Source: Linanthus parryae
Lineage: Eukaryota; Streptophyta; Magnoliopsida; Ericales; Polemoniaceae
Assembly (NCBI GenBank): GCA_023055425.1
Contig: JALGPY010000003.1
Coordinates: forward strand, 56,653,891 to 56,717,890
Direction: 5' to 3'
Length of the DNA stretch: 64,000 bases
How positions within the stretch are numbered: the stretch's first letter is position 1; each line of letters begins with the position of its first letter. Both the position numbers and the translations under genes were made by a program. Positions 23,231 to 33,593 of the stretch are shown here, in pieces. Below the pieces are notes generated by a model. It worked only from the letters and a program-made list of their open reading frames with translations, did not search any database and had not been told where the DNA came from.

Positions 23231-24036
23231 AGTGGTATCAGATCCAGGTTACGTTCTTAAGAGGATCTTGGCGAGTTCGTGATCAAGATCTGTCGGGTTT
23301 GATGGGGAGATTGGGTTTCCGCTGGTTGGCCTCTAAAACAGGGGGTGCAAGTACACCAAGCCTTTGTTGGGAGGCTATCGGATTCCTTGTTGGGGGAGCT
23401 ATCGGGCTCTTGTTGTGGAGCATTGGAATTGTGGATCTAGTTTTAGTACATCCGGCACGCTTTCGGTTCCGGCATGCGTCAATCGATATGGCGTGCTCAA
23501 CCCGGCGAGTGATCTGGATCTATATTTGGATTTGGCGACTTGAATCAATTAGATTATTTAGGGAGAAACGTCATTGGAAGATGGAGTGTCCCAATAATCG
23601 TGCACCTGGAGATTTTGCTTCAGGTGGAGGAGGACGCTCAAGGACGATGTAGCTCTCTAGGCCCCTTGCGGGCGGATCGGGCTCCAGATATGGAGCATGG
23701 GTGCGTGTTATTTGACACGCGGATTGGTGGCGTGTTATTGTGCACACATCGGTTGGTGGCGCGATTGGATATTTGATTGGCGCGCTCCGGTTATTGGTTT
23801 TGCGCATTGGTGCGGTTGGCGGCGCAAATTGGCATGACATCGTTTGATAGGCCCTTTTGTCACTAAGTGTCATTGGAGTGACGTTGGGGTGTGCATTAGT
23901 CATGGTGCATTGAAGAGGCGTTTGTTGGGACGCATTGGGAGTGTTCAATTCCGCAAATTGGGAATACACTCGGGTTGAGTTTGTTGATGAGAATAATTGG
24001 TTTGGTTGCTATGGGGTTTGAATCAAGGGGGAGGTT
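23231..24036 (+). other. Element D internal region, no retrotransposon proteins
   Basis: About 0.8 kb with a 167-codon frame at 23149-23652 that starts inside the LTR and shows no recognisable domain. GT-rich phrases such as TTGGTGGCGCGATTGG recur between 23720 and 23830. A purine tract AAGGGGGAGG at 24025-24034, just before the TGTTGGG start of the 3' LTR, is the probable polypurine tract. Confidence 0.6.
23233..23245 (+). promoter_or_regulatory. Primer-binding site of element D (initiator-Met type)
   Basis: TGGTATCAGATCC differs at one or two bases from the usual TGGTATCAGAGC site complementary to initiator tRNA-Met. It lies two bases after the LTR end. Confidence 0.8.
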
Positions 24037-24599
24037 TGTTGGGTTTCTTTTAAGTTGATTCAAACAAATAAACAAAAAAAAGAATCGGAACAAAACAAAA
24101 TAGTGAGTACGTAGTACATGTGCGTGTGTGCATATGTATTGTAGTTGGAGAAGGACTGTTTTGTCCGGTAGTTAATTTTTTGTATGGTCACGTACATGGG
24201 TTGGCAGTGGTATTACTTGGTGAAGTGGAGTATTGATGTGGCAGAATTGTAGTGAGCTGTGATCATTGCATGGGCAACAGTTTGTTTTCAACTTGGAAAC
24301 AAACTTTGGACAAAGTTGTGGACGGCTTTTTTTGGAACTCTTTATTTGTTTAGGAAACAAATATTGAGACGATTGTTTTCTTTGCTTTGGGTCCAAGTTT
24401 GTACTAGTATAAATCAATGATAGGGTAGTAACTTTGTAAGTAGTGCTTGCAATTTTTTTGGCTTCTCATCAATAAATTGAGTTTGGTTTGGCCGTGGATT
24501 AGCTAGTCTCAAAACTAGTGAACCACGTAAATTCTTGTGTTCTCTATCTTGCTTTTGTTTCTTGTTTTCTCTTGTTTCTCGCGTATTTGATTCCTAACA
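24037..24599 (+). repeat. Element D 3' LTR, complete
   Basis: 563 bp, from TGTTGGGTTTC to GATTCCTAACA. It contains a TATA-like TATAAATCAATG near 24409 and the single uninterrupted ATTAG near 24506, the site where element A entered the sister LTR. Confidence 0.82.
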
Positions 24600-26112
24600 G
24601 GTTTTTGACAAAATCAATTCTGTAGGCAGCTAAAAGTCAGCGAGACAATACTGCATGGGATTTTTTTTGTCAAAGGTCAAATCATTATATTGCACCAAAC
24701 TTTGGAATTTTAAAACGAAAAGATACTCTTTTAAAACGAAATTCATTGAACTAAGACGAAAAGATAACTCTTTTAAAACGAAATTCACTGAACTAAGCAG
24801 TACTGTTTGTAGTACATCGACAAACAAAAATATGATAGAAATACTAAAACATTGTAGTATTGTCGATTAATCGCGTAACTAGTTACATAAAATTTTGTGT
24901 CGACAAAAACACTGTCAACAAATGTCATATTTGTTGTAGTGAGTGAAAAATCTAAAACTTTTGAAATTTTAAGTTGTCAATATATTGAGTTTCCTCTAGT
25001 GTTCTAATCCATTATAGCTGAAGGAGAAAACATACACACACACAAAGAATTGCACCCGAAGAAACAAAAGATCGTACTTATGCACCAAAAATAAAGGAAA
25101 CATAAAAATAGTTTTGTAAATACGTATTTTTTGTACTTCTCTTTTATTTTACTTAGAAACGTTTTTCCTTTTTTATGAACTATTGTTTTCTCATTTTTAT
25201 ATGAGAAGACTGTACTCATTTTTGTGTAATAAGTGAACGACAAAAATGTTATGCAAATGCATAAGTTGGTTATATATTTTCAATGCACATTATTTTAATT
25301 CTTTAAATGTCTGTTTGCTCCTATATAAATTGCAAATGAATACATGATAAGGCAAGAAGTTTGATGAACGTTGGCATGGTCTTAATGTTTTTTGGAATGG
25401 TTGTATGCTCATTGTAAGCATGTTTATTTTCATTCAAAGGTAAATAAAAAAAAGGATAACTATACGTAAATGATTATGTTTTCTCCAATTGATTACAAAA
25501 CAAATTATTGAAAAGTCTTAGTGCATGTGTGGTAATGGTTGACATGTAATTAAAAATATAGTTAGGAAAAAATGCAATAGACGTTGGTGTAGTCAAAAAG
25601 TATAAGTTTGGGTTGTAAATTAAAAACATGTTTTAAATTTGTCTAACAGTTGTTTAATTAGAACATCTTTTAATAAATTGTAAAAAATCAATATATTGAA
25701 GAAAAAATATAAACTGCATTTTGAAGTTCTTTGAAAGTTGTTTAGCACATCTTTTAATAAATAGTAAAATCAATACATTGAAAAAAATGTAGTAAATGAA
25801 AAGTCAAAAGACATCTCTTTTGAAATGAAATTCATTGAACAAAGCATTGAAAACTTTAAAATTGGGACTTTTAAATTGTCAATGCATAGAGAAATTATTA
25901 TTTTTACTCAAATGCCAATGCAAAATTTTAGTAGTTTCAATGTATTAGATGTAGTTGAATTTAAGTTGGCAAATTATAATTGGATCTTTCATTTGACATG
26001 TCAATTGAAATTAAGGTGTAAAGAAATAATTGACTTATTATGCCACATAAAACAACATATGGCATACATATAATTTTTCTAAAATCCTATGTGTCATGAG
26101 GAGGATGAACCT
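24600..26112. other. AT-rich spacer, no gene seen
   Basis: No coding or RNA gene is supported. A phrase of about 40 bp containing CTTTTAAAACGAAATTCA is repeated at about 24727 and 24770, and a looser relative (CTCTTTTGAAATGAAATTCA) occurs at about 25815. CTTATTATGCCACATAA occurs at 26035-26051 and again at 26157-26173, bracketing the left edge of the array. Confidence 0.5.
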
Positions 26113-26217
26113 CTCTCACAGCAAACAATAATTACCATCATTTTTATTCAACTTGGCTTATTATGCCACATAATAATCTATATAGATATAGATTATAATT
26201 ATTATTATTATTATTAC

Positions 26218-26262
<45 letters not shown>

Positions 26263-26729
26263 CATCATCATTTTTATTCATCTTGACTCTTGCGGTTCCT
26301 TAGCGTTACCTATAAATTTTTAAGATCAATGAAACAAAAACAAATGCTACAATTTAGTTCCTTTTATATTTTTCTAGAAGTGAACAAAGAATCCAATTTT
26401 GCAATAGAGTAAATGGTGTGGTCTTGCTCTAACCATACAGCACAGAACACATATTAAATAAAAAGAATGAGCGACAGACAAAAAGAAGTGGATTTTCTGG
26501 ATATTCTGACATGTCATGTGATGTATTGATTAGAATACCATGTCAACAGTGATACACTACCAGAGATACACTTTTTTGAGTGTGTCAATTGACAAACCCT
26601 AAGTTTAGCAAAAACGCATCAAATTTGTATTTGTTCTTTTCAGTTCAATAAATCTGATATATGAGCCTCTTGGCTTACACAATACTAAATTATTTTTTTC
26701 AAGGGAGGGTTTCACTACAGTAGCTTGTA

Positions 26730-26792
<63 letters not shown>

Positions 26793-27524
26793 CATCATCA
26801 TCATCATCATCATCATCATTTTTATTCCACTTGACCCTTGCTGTGCCTTGGTTTCCTATCAATTTCTTAGATCAACAAAACAAAAACAAATGCTACAATT
26901 TAGATCCTTTTATATTTTTCTAGAAGTGAACAACAATTCAATTTTGCTATAGAGTAAATGATGTGGCATTTCCCCAACCATACAGCAAAGAACACATATT
27001 AAAGAAAAAGAATGAGCGGCAGACAAAAGAAATTTGATATCCTGACATGTCATGTGATATATTGATTAGAATACCGTGTCAAACTTGCTCTTGGAGCAAA
27101 CAATAATTACCCTCTCAATTGGCCACCAAAAGCTAATATAAAGCTAATTAGTTGTTCTTTTATATCCTTTTTCAACATCTTTATCTTGACGGGTTTCATA
27201 TCTGGAAGCCAGGCAGCCTTCTTTCTTGGTTTTCATATTCTCATGAGAGTACCCCTGCAACAAAAGAGTCCTCTCTGGTCTCTAGCTTTGCTTGAGGCAA
27301 ATTGTTTTTGAGTCGGAGCAATCATCCTGTTTCAACCCACGCTTGTTGATTATTTAGTAGAGAATGTTAGGACGGCGGAGGCGCAATTAGCTCTTCTTGT
27401 ATAGAATCTAGACCTCTTGCTTGTTCTGAAACCCTTCTAGGATCCCAGCTTCTTAGTACTTTATAACAGAGTGGGGGCTCCAGTGGAACTCTGGCACCAA
27501 ACACACTCAAATATTGCTTTTGCC
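26113..27524 (+). repeat. Left end of the array: partial units before the first U1
   Basis: Two short partial units. The first has an (ATT)n run at about 26190-26262 and continues to about 26545. It then jumps at CAACAGTGATACACTACC to the sequence that precedes the next (ATT)n run (26726-26795, followed by an ATC run), so about 2.4 kb including a U1 gene is missing between them. From 26820 on the sequence is a normal unit end leading into the promoter at 27506. The minus-strand frame conserved in other units is interrupted by a stop here. Confidence 0.85.
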
Positions 27525-27653
27525 TCCCACATCGAGCAATTGGCGACACTATGAAAAAACTCAAATATTGCTTTTGCCTCCCACATCGAGCAATTGGCGA
27601 CACTATGAAAAAGAGACGAGTACATAAATAAAAAGTATTGTGCACTGGACAAC
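27506..27653 (+). promoter_or_regulatory. snRNA promoter, copy 1: duplicated USE and TATA-like box
   Basis: A 54-bp block occurs twice in tandem (27506-27559, 27560-27613), each with TCCCACATCG, the plant snRNA upstream sequence element (USE), at 27525-27534 and 27579-27588. ATAAATA at 27624-27630 lies 30 bp before the RNA start, and the proximal USE starts at -75. About 36 bp separate the proximal USE from the TATA-like box, the wider spacing known for RNA polymerase II snRNA genes in plants, rather than the about 10 bp shorter spacing of polymerase III genes. Confidence 0.88.
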
Positions 27654-27801
27654 ATACTTACCTGGACGGGGTCAATGGGTATCCAAGAAAACCCATGGCC
27701 TAGGGTGGTGAACTCCATTGCACATAGGAGTGGTACCGGTCTAAGACGTGGAGTCTACGTCATAATTTGTGGCTTAGGGGGCCTGCGTCTGCGCAGCCCC
27801 T
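27654..27801 (+). ncRNA. U1 snRNA-like gene, copy 1
   Basis: 148 nt beginning ATACTTACCTGG, the U1 5' end that pairs with 5' splice sites. Offsets within the RNA: stem-loop I TGGGT/ACCCA at 23-27 and 38-42; stem-loop II ACTCC/GGAGT around loop ATTGCACATA at 59-78, keeping the ATTGCAC core bound by U1A; a short stem-loop III AGAC/GTCT at 91-103; Sm site AATTTGTG at 111-118; GC-rich terminal stem at 122-148. Usual plant U1 is about 160 nt or more; the shortfall is in stem-loop III. The stem-loop I loop (ATCCAAGAAA) departs from the usual GATCAAGAAG recognised by U1-70K. Copy-specific changes: TTAGGGGG before the last stem and GCGCAGCCCC in it. U1 identity is firm; activity is not proven. Confidence 0.9.
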
Positions 27802-29539
27802 ACGAAGTTATTAGTTCAGAATTATAATTTAATTTTTGGCGTTCCATTTTTTCTGAGAATTTGTAGTTAGCAGCCATGTTAGTTTAATAAAATACGGTTT
27901 GGCTGGCTATAGGCAAATTACACAGTCGGCCTCTATGTACTTGGTGCAGTGCAACGGGATTTCAGCTAACACCATTACATGAAACTAAAGCATTAATTGT
28001 CACTCTAATACACTTAGAAAAATTAATTTGGGTTCTGGATGGACAACAAATTTTGTATCTTTGTGAAGACAACTACAGCTTCATCTTGTCCAAATTGAAG
28101 CTCAAGCCCAACAACATATATATGAAGCTGTCTTCTCGGTCACTGCTGTCCAAAGCTCAATGGGGTTGTCTCTTTGTGTGATTCAAAAAGAGTTGGTTGG
28201 TTGGAATCAGTTAAAAAACAATATCATCCGATGATTCAAGTGAAATCCGGCCTGCCCGGCGAGCATCTAATGATATTTTGATGCTCTCAATGTTACTACA
28301 ATGTCGCGAACAAACACAACCAAATAATTTCATCATATCCAGTCTTAGCTGAAGCTTTCAGTCTGTAAATTGCCGTACTATACTGGTGATTATAACAAAA
28401 GTCCGTGATTGAAGTTGATTATGTTTTCAGTTAGACAAATGTAAGTCCGTGATTGAAGTTGATTATGTTTTCAGTTAGACAAATGTTTTTATTTACATAC
28501 GCAGTGTATAAAAAAGGATTAGTTACCCAAAGAGGGTAACAGCATGACAAGTCACATTCCCTAAGTTTAACATTAACGCATCAAATAAGTACGGTTCGAG
28601 CAATGCGGGACTTTGTTATGAACGTAATTTAAAAGAAGGATATAATCGATTGATTTAGATTCGATTTAAAAGGCCTAAAGAAGAAAATTATCCAGCAATG
28701 ACAAGGAAACTACATACATGACTGCGAAAGAAAGGAATTACGGGAGGTGAAAAGGCTTGGAGCTTCCCTATGGAGAAAAGTTTTGACTGCAAGCCCTAAT
28801 ACACTAGAAAAATTAACGATTTGGTTTCTTGAGGGGCAAAAATTGAGCACGCCATAACCAGTTTTTGTATCTTTGTGAAGACAACTACACCTTCATCTTG
28901 TCCAAATTGAAGCTCAAGCCCAACAACATATATATGAAGCTGTCTTCTCGGTAACTGCTGCCCAAATCTTAATGGGAAGAGTTGGTTGGTTGGAATCGGT
29001 TAAAAACAATATCATGAGATGATTCAAGTGAAACTGGCCTGAGCGGGCAAGCATCTAGTGATATTTTGATGCTCACAAAGTTACTACCATATCACGAACA
29101 AACACAACTAAATAGTTTAATCATATCCAGTCTAAGTTGACATTTTCATTCTGTAACTTGTCCTACCAAACTAGTGATTATACAAAAAATTGATTTATTT
29201 TCAGATAGACACAAATGTTTTATGCGGTGTATAAAAAGGATTAGTTACCGAAAGAGGGTAACACCAACATTACTGTTGGGGCACTGTCACAATCTGTCTA
29301 GAGGATTCGTGTGTTTAATGCCCAAACACCAATAGGTGGTGCGTTAACTTATTCGACAGTGATACACTACCAGAGATACACTTTTTTGAGTGTGACAATT
29401 GACAAACCCTAATTTTAACAACAACGCATCAAATTTGTATTTGTTCTTTTCAGTTCAATAAATCTGGTATATGAGTCTCTTGGCTTACACAATACTAAAT
29501 TATTTTTTTCAAGGGAGGGTTTCACTACAGTAGATTGTA

Positions 29540-29617
<78 letters not shown>

Positions 29618-30327
29618 CATCATCATCATTTTTATTCAACTTGACTCTTGCTGTTCCTTAGCGTTTTCTATCAATTTCTTTGATCAACAAAACAAAAACA
29701 AATGCTAAAATTTAGTTTCTTTCATATTTTTCCTGAAGTGAACAAAGAATCCAATTTTGCTGTAGAGTAAATGATGTGGCGTTGCTCTAACCATACAGTA
29801 CAAAACACATATTAAAGAAAAGGAATGAGCGGCAGACAAAAGAAAGTTGATATCCTGGATATCCCGACATGTCATGTGATGTATTGATTAGAATACCGTG
29901 TCAAACTCGCTCTTGGAGCAAACAATAATTACCCTCTCAATTGGCCACCAAAAGCTAATATAAAGCTAATTAGTTGTTCTTTTATATCCTTTTTCAACAT
30001 CTTTATCTTGACGGATTTCTTATCTGGAAGCCAGGCAGCCTTCTTTCTTGGTTTTCTTATTCTCATGAGAGTACCCCTGCAACAAAAGAGTCCTCTCTGG
30101 TCTCTAGCTTTGCTTGAGGCAAATTGTTTTTGAGTCGGAGCAATCATCCTGTTTCAACCCACGCTTGTTGATTATTTAGTAGAGAATGTTAGGACGGCGG
30201 AGGCGCAATTAGCTCTTCTTTTATAGAATCTAGACTTGTTGCTTATTCTGAAATCCTTCTAGGATCCCAGGTTCTTAGTACTTTATAACAGAGTGGGGGA
30301 TCCAGTGGAACTCTGGCACCAAACACA
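27802..30327 (+). repeat. Array spacer 1
   Basis: Contains segment A (about 28015-28600), shortened because it lacks the inverted-repeat stretch present in later units, then segment B (about 28800-29440), an (ATT)n run at 29540-29617 and a conserved 72-codon minus-strand frame at 30147-29929. The absence of TCTATTGGT/ACCAATAGA and of the GGCTGGCTTCTTAAAGAAG phrase makes this unit about 150 bp shorter than the rest. Confidence 0.85.
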
Positions 30328-30475
30328 CTCAAATATTGCTTTTGCCTCCCACATCGAGCAATTGGCGACACTATGAAAAAACTCAAATATTGCTTTTGCC
30401 TCCCACATCGAGCAATTGGCGACACTATGAAAAAGAGACGAGTACATAAATAAAAAGTATTGTGCACTGGACAAC
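30328..30475 (+). promoter_or_regulatory. snRNA promoter, copy 2
   Basis: USE at 30347-30356 and 30401-30410 within a tandem 54-bp block; TATA-like ATAAATA at 30446-30452, 30 bp before U1. Confidence 0.88.
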
Positions 30476-30623
30476 ATACTTACCTGGACGGGGTCAATGG
30501 GTATCCAAGAAAACCCATGGCCTAGGTTGGTGAACTCCATTGCACATAGGAGTGGTACCGGTCTAAGACGTGGAGTCTACGTCATAATTTGTGGCTGAGG
30601 GGGCCTGCGTCCGCGCGGCCCCT
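30476..30623 (+). ncRNA. U1 snRNA-like gene, copy 2
   Basis: 148 nt with the same architecture as copy 1: ATACTTACCTGG 5' end, stem-loops I to III, AATTTGTG Sm site and GC-rich terminal stem ending GCGCGGCCCCT. It has CTAGGTTGG where copy 1 has CTAGGGTGG, a group difference shared with copies 3, 4 and 7. Downstream, AGTTATTAGTTCAGAA lies 4 bases past the end and resembles the plant snRNA 3'-end box. Confidence 0.9.
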
Positions 30624-32505
30624 ACCAAGTTATTAGTTCAGAATTATAATTTAATTTTTGGCGTTTTTTCTGAGAATTTGTAGTTAGCAGCCATGTTAGT
30701 TTCAAAAAATACGGTTTGGCTGGCTATAGGCAAATTACACAGTCGGGCTGGCTTCTTAAAGAAGTGTTTCAGTAGGCTATGTACTTGGTGCAGTGCAACG
30801 GGATTTCAGCTAACACCATTACATGAAACTAAAGCATTAATTGTCACTCTAATACACTTAGAAAAATTAACAAATTTGGGTTCTGGATGGACAACAAATT
30901 TTTATCTTTGTGAAGACAACTACAGCTTCATCTTGTCCAAATTGAAGCTCAAGCCCAACAACATATATATGAAGCTGTCTTCTCGGTCACTGTTGTCCAA
31001 AGCTCAATGGGGTTGTCTCTTTGTGTGATTCAAAAAGAGTTGGTTGGTTGGAATCAGTTACAAAACAATATCATCCGATGATTCAAGTGAAATCCGGCCT
31101 GCCCGGCGAGCATCTAATGATATTTTGATGCTCTCAATGTTACTACAATGTCGCGAACAAACACAACCAAATAATTTCATCATATCCAGTCTTAGCTGAA
31201 GCTTTCAGTCTGTAAATTGCCGTACTATACTGGTGATTATAACAAAAGTCCATGATTGAAGTTGATTATGTTTTCAGTTAGACAAATGTAAGTCCGTGAT
31301 TGAATTTGATTATGTTTTCAGTTAGACAAATGTTTTTATTTACATATGCAGTGTATAAAAAAGAATTAGTTACCCAAAGAGGGTAACAACATCATTACTG
31401 TTGGGGCATTGTCGAAATCTGTGTCTATTGGTCGAGTTTAATGCCCAAACACCAATAGATGGTGCGTTGACTCAGTCATCACTGATACACTATGAGAGAT
31501 ACACTTTGAGTGTGACAAGTCACATTCCCTAAGTTTAACATTAACGCATCAAATAAGTACGGTTCGAGCAATGCGGGACTTTGTTATGAACGTAATTTAA
31601 AAGAAGGATATAATCGATTGATTTAGATTCGATTTAAAAGGCCTAAAGAAGAAAATTATCCAGCAATGACGAGGAAACTACATACATGACTGCGAAAGAA
31701 AGGAATTACGGGAGGTGAAAACGCTTGGAGCTTCCCTATGGAGAAAAGTTTTGACTGCAAGCCCTAATACTCTAGAAAAATTAACGAATTTGGTTTCTTG
31801 AGGGGCAAAAATTGAGCACGCCATAACCAGTTTTTGTATCTTTGTGAAGACAACTACACCTTCATCTTGTCCAAATTGAAGCTCAAGCCCAACAACATAT
31901 ATATGAAGCTGTCTTCTCGGTAACTGCTGCCCAAATCTTAATGGGAAGAGTTGGTTGGTTGGAATCGGTTAAAAACAATATCATGAGATGATTCAAGTGA
32001 AACTGGCCTGCGCGGGCAAGCATCTAGTGATATTTTGATGCTCACAAAGTTACTACTATATCACGAACAAACACAACTAAATAGTTTAATCATATCCAGT
32101 CTAAGTTGACATTTTCATTCTGTAACTTGTCCTACCAAACTAGTGATTATACAAAAAATTGATTTATTTTCAGATAGACACAAACGTTTTATGCGGTATG
32201 TAAAAAGGATTAGTTACCCAAAGAGGGTAACACCAACATTACTGTTGGGGCACTGCCACAATCTGTCTAGAGGATTCGTGTGTTTAATGCCCAAACACCA
32301 ATAGGTGGTGCGTTAACTTATTCGACAGTGATACACTACCAGAGATACACTTTTTTGAGTGTGACAAATGACAAACCCTAAGTTTAACAACAACACATCA
32401 AATTTATATTTGTTCTTTTCAGTTCAATAAATCTGGTATATGAGCCTCTTGGCTTACACAATACTAAATTATTTTTTTCAAGGGAGGGTTTCACTACAGT
32501 AGATT

Positions 32506-32563
<58 letters not shown>

Positions 32564-33297
32564 TACTACTACTATTATTATTATTATCATCATCATCATT
32601 TTTATTCAACTTGACTCTTGCTGTTCCTTAGCGTTTTCTATCAATTTCTTTGATCAACAAAACAAAAACAAATGCTAAAATTTAGTTTCTTTTATATTTT
32701 TCCAGAAGTGAACAAAGAATCCAATTTTGCTGTAGAGTAAATGATGTGGCGTTGCTCTAACCATACAGCACAAAACACATATTAAAGAAAAAGAATGAGC
32801 GGCAGACATAAGAAAGTTGATATCCTGGATATCCCGACATGTCATGTGATGTATTGATTAGAATACCGTGTCAAACTTGCTCTTGGAGCAAACAATAATT
32901 ACCCTCTCAATTGGCCACCAAAAGCTAATATAAAGCTAATTAGTTGTTCTTTTATATCCTTTTTCAACATCTTTATCTTGACGGATTTCTTATCTGGAAG
33001 CCAGGCAGCCTTCTTTCTTGGTTTTCTTATTCTCATGAGAGTACCCCTGCAACAAAAGAGTCCTCTCTGGTCTCTAGCTTTGCTTGAGGCAAATTGTTTT
33101 TGAGTCGGAGCAATCATCCTGTTTCAACCCACGCTTGTTGATTATTTAGTAGAGAATGTTAGGACGGCGGAGGCGCAATTAGCTCTTCTTGTATAGAATC
33201 TAGACTTGTTGCTTGTTCTGAAATCCTTCTAGGATCCCAGCTTCTTAGTACTTTATAACAGAGTGGGGGATCCAGTGGAACTCTGGCACCAAACACA
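30624..33297 (+). repeat. Array spacer 2
   Basis: Segment A at about 30860-31560, segment B at about 31778-32410, an (ATT)n run interrupted by ACT triplets at 32509-32588, and the 72-codon minus-strand frame at 33117-32899. It is the first full-length spacer in the array. Confidence 0.88.
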
Positions 33298-33445
33298 CTC
33301 AAATATTGCTTTTGCCTCCCACATCGAGCAATTGGCGACACTATGAAAAAACTCAAATATTGCTTTTGCCTCCCACATCGAGCAATTGGCGACACTATGA
33401 AAAAGAGACGAGTACATAAATAAAAAGTATTGTGCACTGGACAAC
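33298..33445 (+). promoter_or_regulatory. snRNA promoter, copy 3
   Basis: USE at 33317-33326 and 33371-33380; TATA-like ATAAATA at 33416-33422, 30 bp before U1. Confidence 0.88.
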
Positions 33446-33593
33446 ATACTTACCTGGACGGGGTCAATGGGTATCCAAGAAAACCCATGGCCTAGGTTGG
33501 TGAACTCCATTGCACATAGGAGTGGTACCGGTCTAAGACGTGGAGTTTACGTCATAATTTGTGGCTGAGGGGGCCTGCGTCCGCGCGGCCCCT
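33446..33593 (+). ncRNA. U1 snRNA-like gene, copy 3
   Basis: 148 nt, ATACTTACCTGG 5' end intact. Stem-loop III reads AGAC/GTTT, so one C-to-T change turns a G-C pair into a G-U pair and the short stem survives. Sm site and terminal stem are as in copy 2. Confidence 0.9.

Larger units (their letters stand above)
723..24599 (+). mobile_element. Element D: small non-autonomous LTR retrotransposon, split by element A
   Basis: The two LTR copies are 723-1048 joined to 23134-23230 (5' LTR) and 24037-24599 (3' LTR). Both end in CCTAACA and share long runs of near-identity. The 5' LTR is followed by an initiator-Met-like primer site (TGGTATCAGATCC at 23233) and the 3' LTR is preceded by a purine tract (AAGGGGGAGG). 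The internal part, 23231-24036, is about 0.8 kb and shows no gag, protease, reverse transcriptase or integrase. The element is therefore non-autonomous, about 2 kb before interruption, TRIM-like but with longer LTRs. The first 140 bp or so of the 5' LTR are missing, so no target duplication can be read. Element A (1049-23128) sits inside the 5' LTR. Confidence 0.75.

Noticed and set aside
23149..23652. 167-codon plus-strand frame in element D
   Set aside because: It begins inside the LTR before the primer site and has no recognisable domain; a chance frame in non-autonomous sequence.
26725..26952. Poly-Ile, poly-Asn, poly-Tyr and poly-Leu frames at the (ATT)n runs
   Set aside because: They are translations of trinucleotide runs and have no coding support.
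27367..27718. Minus-strand frames of 74-92 codons repeated in every array unit (for example 27718-27461)
   Set aside because: They overlap the U1 gene, its TATA-like box and the duplicated USE block on the opposite strand. The doubled peptide phrase is just the translated 54-bp promoter duplication.
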